Assembly (NCBI GenBank): GCA_003175915.1 | Contig: PSRH01000036.1 | Coordinates: 1-10,636 of the forward strand | Direction: 5' to 3' | Source of the DNA: Candidatus Melainabacteria bacterium | GTDB taxonomy: Bacteria; Cyanobacteriota; Vampirovibrionia; Obscuribacterales; Obscuribacteraceae | DNA length: 10,636 bases | In this document: positions 6,607-10,636 of the stretch, one piece after another | Layout: each line of letters begins with the position of its first letter | How positions within the stretch are numbered: the first letter of the stretch is position 1 | Notes under the pieces: model-generated | Told to the model about the DNA's origin: nothing | The model's database searches: none | The model's input: the letters and a program-made list of their open reading frames with translations, nothing else | Program-made: the position numbers and the translations under genes

Positions 6607-9600
6607 ATGACATCTACACCTGGCGACAGCCGACCGGACCATAAAAACACTTTATCAAGTGCTTCTCTTCTCTTAATAATGTTCGTGCTCGGAGCAATCG
6701 GGCTCGGCATTTTTCGCTGGAAAGAACAGGACGTTTTTCCAAGCGCCTCGATCGATTTGAGAATTCCTAAGGAAGAAATCCTCCGTCAAGCGGAAGATCT
6801 GGCAAAGAAGCTCGGCTACCAGAAAACCGACATGATCAGGTCCATATCCTTTAGCGACGACGACGAGGGTAAGACCTTTCTTGAATATGAGCTGGGTAAT
6901 TCCGCAGCTAATGACCTTATGCGGGAAACTGTGCCGATCTTCTATTGGAGCTGCAAATTCCGCAAAGAATTCGACCAAGAAAAGATAGACATAGATCTCA
7001 GTCCAACCGGTAAGCTCACTTATTTTGACTTTGACTTGCCTAACGATAAAGAACTTCCTTCGCTCAGTCATGACGACGCTAAAAAATTGGCGATATCCTT
7101 CGTTAAGGAGAAAACCGGATGGTCAGAGCCAGATCTCAAACTGGTTGAAGACGAAACGACCACCTGTCCTCACCGCATCGATCACAGTTTCACCTGGGAA
7201 TATCAAAAGCTCGACTGGAAAGGCGCCAAACTCTGGGGCAAAGCGCAAGTATCCGGCAACCTGCTTACGACATTCAACGAGTATTTGCACAGGCCGGAAG
7301 AGTGGGATCGAAAGTACAACACAATTCGCTCGAACAACGATCTGCTCTATTCAATCGCCGAAATTTTCTATGTTTTGATTTACATCGCCAGCCTATTCAT
7401 TTTTTTCGACGCGCTGCCGAAAAAAAATGTACGGTGGAAGTTTGCTTTGATGTTAGCCGGCTTCTGCGCCCTGCTATTTGCAGCCGATCAGTTCAATAGT
7501 TTGCCTGACGCCTTGAGCGAATACAACCCTGAAAAATCGTACTCATCGTTCTTAACGCAGACTATCTTGTCCATATTGGGGCAAACACCGCTGGTGTTTG
7601 TCATGGCGTTGATTCTTGGTGGCACGGCGGAAATCATCTACCGGACGACGTTCGGAAAGAAAATTGCCCTGGAGAAGATGTTTACTTTCGGTTCGTTGCG
7701 CAGTAGCCAAACTATAGAAGCATTATTGGCGGGCACCGCTGCTTTTGCTATCAGTTTAGGTTATCAAATCTGTTACTACTGGCTCGGTGAGCGGGTGAAC
7801 TACTGGTGTCCCTTGTCTCTGGACAACTACCAGCTTTTGACCTCTACCTTTCCCTCTCTCAATGCTTTTAGTCTGGGCTTTTTTGCCTCAGGATCCGAGG
7901 AAATACTTTATCGGGTCATTATGTTCGCTCTGGTTCAAAGATTTGTCGGCAAGTTCTGGCTGGCTAATCTCCTGCAAGCGGCCGCCTGGGGTTTCATGCA
8001 TAGCAACTATCCACAACAACCCGCTTATGCAAGAGGGATCGAGCTCACGCTTGAAGGCATGTTCAACGGTTGGATGTTGCAGCGCTTCGGTTTACTCGCT
8101 TGTTTCGTCAGCCATTACCTGTTCGATGCCTTTTGCACGGTCCTGCCTCTCTGGTCGGCACCAGCCTTCTCTCAAAAGCTGTCTGCTTGGTTGCCATTGA
8201 TTCCTGTGCTCATTGTCATCGTTGGTTGCGTCGTCTTACGCAAAAGATGGGGAGCACCGGAAGAAGAACCACTGTCGAACCATACAATTCCGATGCATGA
8301 AATAAAGCATGGGCCAAGGCGAGAAATAACGCCGTTCGTCTACAATCCTCTATCGCGAAAATGGCGATACGTGCTTGGCGCCATCGCCATCATTGCTCCG
8401 CTTGTTATGCATCTTGCCAAACCGATAACCCAGATCTATACACATGCAAAGCCCCTGCATATTTCTCGGGAGCAAGCGGTTTCAATCGCGCGTCAGTATT
8501 TTACCGACCTCCATTTCGATCTAACCGGCTATAAGAACTCGACCGCGATGGTTAATGGAATGTCTCAAGGAAGTCTGGAATTTCAGTATATCTTTGAAAA
8601 GGAAGGATTTCGCAAAGCCGACGAGTTAGCACAGGAAATTGAGCATTCTTATAAGTGGAACATCCGTTTCTTCAAGCCGCTCGAACCTAGCGAATACGAA
8701 GTTATACTCGACGAAAACGGCAATGTTGTCTCCCAAACGATCATTAGAGACGAAGACGCGCCTGGGGCAAAGTTGACGCAAGCGGAGGCAATAAAATTAG
8801 CCGAAGACTTCCTCGCGGAGCACCGGAAAGTCTACAGCCCGCTCAAGTTCGACAATGCCAAAGTAGTGAATCGAAAAAACAGGATCGACTACAGTCTCAC
8901 CTTCAAAGTCCCAAGATTTAAGGTGGCGGACGCGGACTTTATCGTTACAGAGGAAGTGGTCGGCGGTGCACCTTCGTCCGTCTCGCACTACTGGAAGATT
9001 CCCGATCAATGGCGCTGGGAGAGAGAAAAGCAAACTAAGAAGGATGAGATCTGCCAGCCAATCAGAGTGACTCTCAGTGCGATCGTATTGATCGCCATTA
9101 TATGGTGGATCATCAGCCTGTTTCGTCATCACTTCGTAAAATGGCGCATTCCCATCATGTTTGGTGGTGCAGCCAGTGTACTGTTATGTCTTCAGACAAT
9201 CAATTTTTTGCCTGGTTATTTCAATATGTACAAGATCTCTATGCCAATGCAAACCTACATAGTGGTCAGCGCCGTGGCGTTCCTGATCGGGCTTGCCTTT
9301 TTCTTTGCAGCAAGTATGTTTGGCATTGCCGTAGCCTGGGGTGGTATCAAATCTGATTGGCACAAGGACAGAATCGAAGGCACCCTGCGGCTTGCTTCAC
9401 CATTAGGAGCGGAGAATACCTTCAAGACGCGACGCGATTTGTTTATTGATGCAATTCTCTATGCCCTCGTCTATGGAGCAGCCCTCGATATGCTCGGCAT
9501 GTGCACATCAATTGCTAAGTTCCACTTCGGTCACACGGTGCAGGTGAACACGGACTATCAAGTTCTAGGCGGTATGGCCAATTGCCTCTGGCCCTCTCTC

Positions 9601-10035
9601 AGCTTAATTGTTTCCTCCCTAGAATCGACCCTTTTCGTCCCGCTGACAGTGGCCGTGGCCTTTGGAATCGCCACCAAATATAGAATCACGACCTTCTGGC
9701 GCTACTTTCTCGTCTGTCTTGTGTTATTTGCCCTCATCGGTAGTTACGAGCGTTATTGGCAAGACTACTTGATTGATCTTATCTCCGGACTAATATCGTC
9801 AATTGCCTTCTGGCTCTTCATTACAAAAGCGATGGACCGCAATGTCCTCACCATTGTTGTGCTCATCTGGCTGGCTTCTCTTTTGCCAACGATCAAAGCG
9901 ATTTTCAAGTACGGGCGCTTACTTTTCCCTCTGGAACTGGCGGTCGGCTGCGCCCTTGTTCTTGTGCCCCTCACCTACATTCTCTACTTACACTGGCGCG
10001 TCTGGAAAAAGCCGACGGCGGATGAAGACCAATAG
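6607..10035 (+). CDS. Giant CPBP (CAAX/Rce1-like) membrane protease, duplicated
   Basis: Predicted 1142-residue integral membrane protein with about 18 hydrophobic helices. A first helix (18-36) leads into a hydrophilic domain (about 38-243), then an eight-helix bundle (about 246-544) with the three CPBP motifs: EEILYR (Glu431, Glu432, Arg436), WGFMH (His465; usual motif FxxxH) and HYLFD (His503, Asp507; usual Asn or Asp at the end). These form the glutamate/histidine site of Rce1-type intramembrane proteases. From about 586 the layout repeats: helix, ectodomain (607-817), helix bundle (818-1129). There the motif positions read ESTLFV, FALIG and LIWLA, so the second bundle should be catalytically dead. 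The ectodomains look like pairs of PepSY-like modules, by eye only. Substrate unknown; typical family members have 200-300 residues. ATG 6607 is preferred because AGAGGGAG lies at 6587-6594 and the first helix follows soon after; an in-frame ATG at 6508 would add 33 residues but lacks a ribosome binding site. Confidence 0.85.
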   Translation: MTSTPGDSRPDHKNTLSSASLLLIMFVLGAIGLGIFRWKEQDVFPSASIDLRIPKEEILRQAEDLAKKLGYQKTDMIRSISFSDDDEGKTFLEYELGNSAANDLMRETVPIFYWSCKFRKEFDQEKIDIDLSPTGKLTYFDFDLPNDKELPSLSHDDAKKLAISFVKEKTGWSEPDLKLVEDETTTCPHRIDHSFTWEYQKLDWKGAKLWGKAQVSGNLLTTFNEYLHRPEEWDRKYNTIRSNNDLLYSIAEIFYVLIYIASLFIFFDALPKKNVRWKFALMLAGFCALLFAADQFNSLPDALSEYNPEKSYSSFLTQTILSILGQTPLVFVMALILGGTAEIIYRTTFGKKIALEKMFTFGSLRSSQTIEALLAGTAAFAISLGYQICYYWLGERVNYWCPLSLDNYQLLTSTFPSLNAFSLGFFASGSEEILYRVIMFALVQRFVGKFWLANLLQAAAWGFMHSNYPQQPAYARGIELTLEGMFNGWMLQRFGLLACFVSHYLFDAFCTVLPLWSAPAFSQKLSAWLPLIPVLIVIVGCVVLRKRWGAPEEEPLSNHTIPMHEIKHGPRREITPFVYNPLSRKWRYVLGAIAIIAPLVMHLAKPITQIYTHAKPLHISREQAVSIARQYFTDLHFDLTGYKNSTAMVNGMSQGSLEFQYIFEKEGFRKADELAQEIEHSYKWNIRFFKPLEPSEYEVILDENGNVVSQTIIRDEDAPGAKLTQAEAIKLAEDFLAEHRKVYSPLKFDNAKVVNRKNRIDYSLTFKVPRFKVADADFIVTEEVVGGAPSSVSHYWKIPDQWRWEREKQTKKDEICQPIRVTLSAIVLIAIIWWIISLFRHHFVKWRIPIMFGGAASVLLCLQTINFLPGYFNMYKISMPMQTYIVVSAVAFLIGLAFFFAASMFGIAVAWGGIKSDWHKDRIEGTLRLASPLGAENTFKTRRDLFIDAILYALVYGAALDMLGMCTSIAKFHFGHTVQVNTDYQVLGGMANCLWPSLSLIVSSLESTLFVPLTVAVAFGIATKYRITTFWRYFLVCLVLFALIGSYERYWQDYLIDLISGLISSIAFWLFITKAMDRNVLTIVVLIWLASLLPTIKAIFKYGRLLFPLELAVGCALVLVPLTYILYLHWRVWKKPTADEDQ

Positions 10036-10037
10036 AA

Positions 10038-10068
10038 AAGGAGGCAGCGGTTTGGCCCCAGCCTCCTT
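10038..10068. terminator. Hairpin between convergent genes, likely bidirectional
   Basis: AAGGAGGC (10038-10045) pairs with GCCTCCTT (10061-10068), and a few further bases (GG with CC) can extend the stem into the 15-base loop. It starts three bases after the TAG of the membrane-protein gene. On the - strand the stem is followed by CTTTTCTATT, a usable T-rich tract for the small gene coming from the right. On the + strand only TCTAAAA follows, so termination of the + transcript would be weaker. Confidence 0.6.
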
Positions 10069-10089
10069 CTAAAATTGCATTCGGGCGAA

Positions 10090-10308
10090 CTACTTAACTG
10101 TCTCGGTGGTAGTTCCTGTACCTTCGGTCGTTTCGGCCTTCTTCGTTGCTTTGTGGCAATGGGCTCTATGTTTTTTGTAGCAAGACTTGTGCTTAGTAGT
10201 CGCAGGTGCCGCTTCTTTGGGAGTCGTTTCAGTGGTTGTATCCGCCGCTTTAACGGTACTGCAGGCGAATGTGACGAGAAGAGCCAGAGACAGTGCAAAC
10301 CTTTGCAT
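10090..10308 (-). CDS. Small secreted Cys/His/Lys-rich protein, unknown function
   Basis: I do not recognise a family. The 72-residue product begins with a clear signal peptide: basic MQR, a hydrophobic stretch (4-16), and VKA-A as a plausible signal peptidase I site after residue 21. Cys16 does not sit in a normal lipobox (preceding residues TFA), so a lipoprotein is unlikely. The mature part (about 51 residues) has Thr/Glu-rich flanks around a basic core, HKSCYKKHRAHCHKATKK (40-57), with Cys43, Cys51 and four histidines; metal binding or a disulfide is possible. The evidence for a real gene is good: AGGAGG (10320-10315 on the - strand) lies 6 bases before the ATG, a promoter-like pair lies upstream, and a terminator hairpin follows the TAG. 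It is convergent with the membrane-protein gene, with no evidence of shared function. Confidence 0.75.
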   Translation of the reverse strand: MQRFALSLALLVTFACSTVKAADTTTETTPKEAAPATTKHKSCYKKHRAHCHKATKKAETTEGTGTTTETVK

Positions 10309-10344
10309 CGTGAACCTCCTGAGGTGAAATAGAGAGCGTTTCCG

Positions 10345-10375
10345 ATTAAGGCTTTGCCTGGCGGATCCGCGTCAA
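10345..10375 (-). promoter_or_regulatory. Putative sigma-70 promoter of the small secreted gene
   Basis: Reading the - strand, TTGACG (10375-10370) is a near-consensus -35 box, and CTTAAT (10350-10345) matches four of six positions of a -10 box. The spacer is 19 bases, a little long. Transcription would start near 10338, leaving a leader of about 30 bases that contains the AGGAGG at 10320-10315. Position and strand fit the gene at 10308-10090, but the long spacer makes this moderate evidence. Confidence 0.4.
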
Positions 10376-10636
10376 GAAATTACCACAAAAGCTGGTGCTT
10401 CGTGCTTGCTAAGCCGCACTTCCAACCCGCTTTTAAAGTTGCACCAGGTTGTCATCAGCGAGCGGTTCTCAAGTATCTATTGAAGAATGATCCAGGCGAA
10501 ATCCCACCCCAAAAAAGGAACTTCCTCCCCTGGTAAGGTGGGAAGGAAGCACTTTTGTGGTGGATTAGGTAAGGAGGAAACATAGCACCTGACGGGATTT
10601 CCGTCCTGCGCTTTAGTGCATACATAATAGCAGTGC
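10376..10636. other. Right-end region without a recognisable gene
   Basis: I see no reading frame here with both a ribosome binding site and a plausible protein; the 60-codon + frame at 10354-10536 has no binding site and no recognisable content. The region contains the long hairpin at 10504-10563 (listed separately). AAGGAGGAAA at 10571-10580 resembles a ribosome binding site but has no start codon behind it. GACGG (10581-10585) and CCGTC (10591-10595) form a small hairpin. An inverted repeat pairs ACCACAAAAG (10382-10391) with CTTTTGTGGT (10552-10561). A gene or RNA entering from the right on the - strand is possible, given the terminator. Confidence 0.4.
10504..10563 (-). terminator. Long imperfect hairpin; terminator on the - strand
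   Basis: The inner stem pairs CTTCCTCCC (10521-10529) with GGGAAGGAAG (10540-10549), leaving one bulged A. An outer stem pairs CCACCCCAAAA (10504-10514) with TTTTGTGGTGG (10553-10563) with one mismatch. On the - strand the inner stem is followed by TTCC and then six T (10516-10511), the form of a Rho-independent terminator. It would end a transcript arriving from right of the window and so shield the small secreted gene. On the + strand the tail is CACTTTTGTGG, a weaker terminator, and no + gene obviously needs it. Confidence 0.5.

Noticed and set aside
10075..10332. 85-codon + strand frame overlapping the small secreted gene.
   Set aside because: It is the antisense of the 10308-10090 gene, has no signal peptide logic, and lacks a promoter; the - strand gene has a ribosome binding site, signal peptide and terminator.
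10521..10563. Possible bacterial SRP (4.5S) RNA: CTGGTAAGGTGGGAAGGAAGCA resembles the conserved apical loop region.
   Set aside because: In SRP RNA the GGAA tetraloop is closed by C-G pairs. Here the bases on both sides of GGAA (10541-10544) are G and cannot pair, while the same bases form a better simple hairpin with CTTCCTCCC. A covariance-model search (Rfam small SRP) would settle it.
1..10636. CRISPR arrays, tRNA or rRNA genes, insertion sequences, phage genes.
   Set aside because: No regularly spaced repeats, no tRNA/rRNA signatures, no transposase or integrase frames and no flanking target duplications were seen on either strand.

Overview
The window looks like a chromosomal segment of a bacterium with roughly 50% GC. 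It holds a compact housekeeping gene cluster on the + strand, then a very large membrane-protein gene, then a small secreted-protein gene on the - strand. The order asd-dapA-rnj (aspartate-semialdehyde dehydrogenase, dihydrodipicolinate synthase, RNase J) is the order I know from cyanobacteria such as Synechocystis, and B. subtilis has a related asd-dapG-dapA-rnjB order. DapB ends in a form I associate with cyanobacteria (SLRLPGMLSHQEVLFG region), and RNase J begins its core with a cyanobacterial-style KIIPLGGLGEIGKN segment. Together these suggest a member of the wider cyanobacterial lineage, perhaps a non-photosynthetic one (Melainabacteria/Vampirovibrionia, Obscuribacter-like). That placement is inference; nothing in the window proves it.

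Positions 41-6344 hold six tightly spaced + strand genes: dut, dapB, asd, dapA, rnj and mnmH. Gaps are about 35, 59, 30, 0 and 6 bases, so they are probably one transcription unit. dut clears dUTP. asd, dapB and dapA are successive or near-successive steps from aspartyl phosphate to tetrahydrodipicolinate, the route to lysine and to meso-diaminopimelate for peptidoglycan. rnj matures and degrades RNA, and mnmH modifies the wobble uridine of certain tRNAs. Four of the six starts are TTG or GTG.

Positions 6345-6606 are a non-coding leader with one tiny reading frame behind an excellent ribosome binding site. Positions 6607-10035 encode an approximately 1142-residue polytopic membrane protein. 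Its N-terminal half carries an intact CPBP (CAAX protease/Rce1-like) catalytic site. Its C-terminal half looks like a diverged second copy of the whole unit (membrane helix, two-part ectodomain, helix bundle) in which the catalytic residues are gone. This tandem active/inactive arrangement is the most unusual thing in the window.

A hairpin at 10038-10068 separates this gene from a convergent 72-residue secreted protein (10308 down to 10090) with a Cys/His/Lys-rich core. The last 330 bases have no convincing gene. They hold that gene's promoter and ribosome binding site, a long imperfect hairpin that works as a terminator for transcription arriving from beyond the right edge, and a few smaller inverted repeats.
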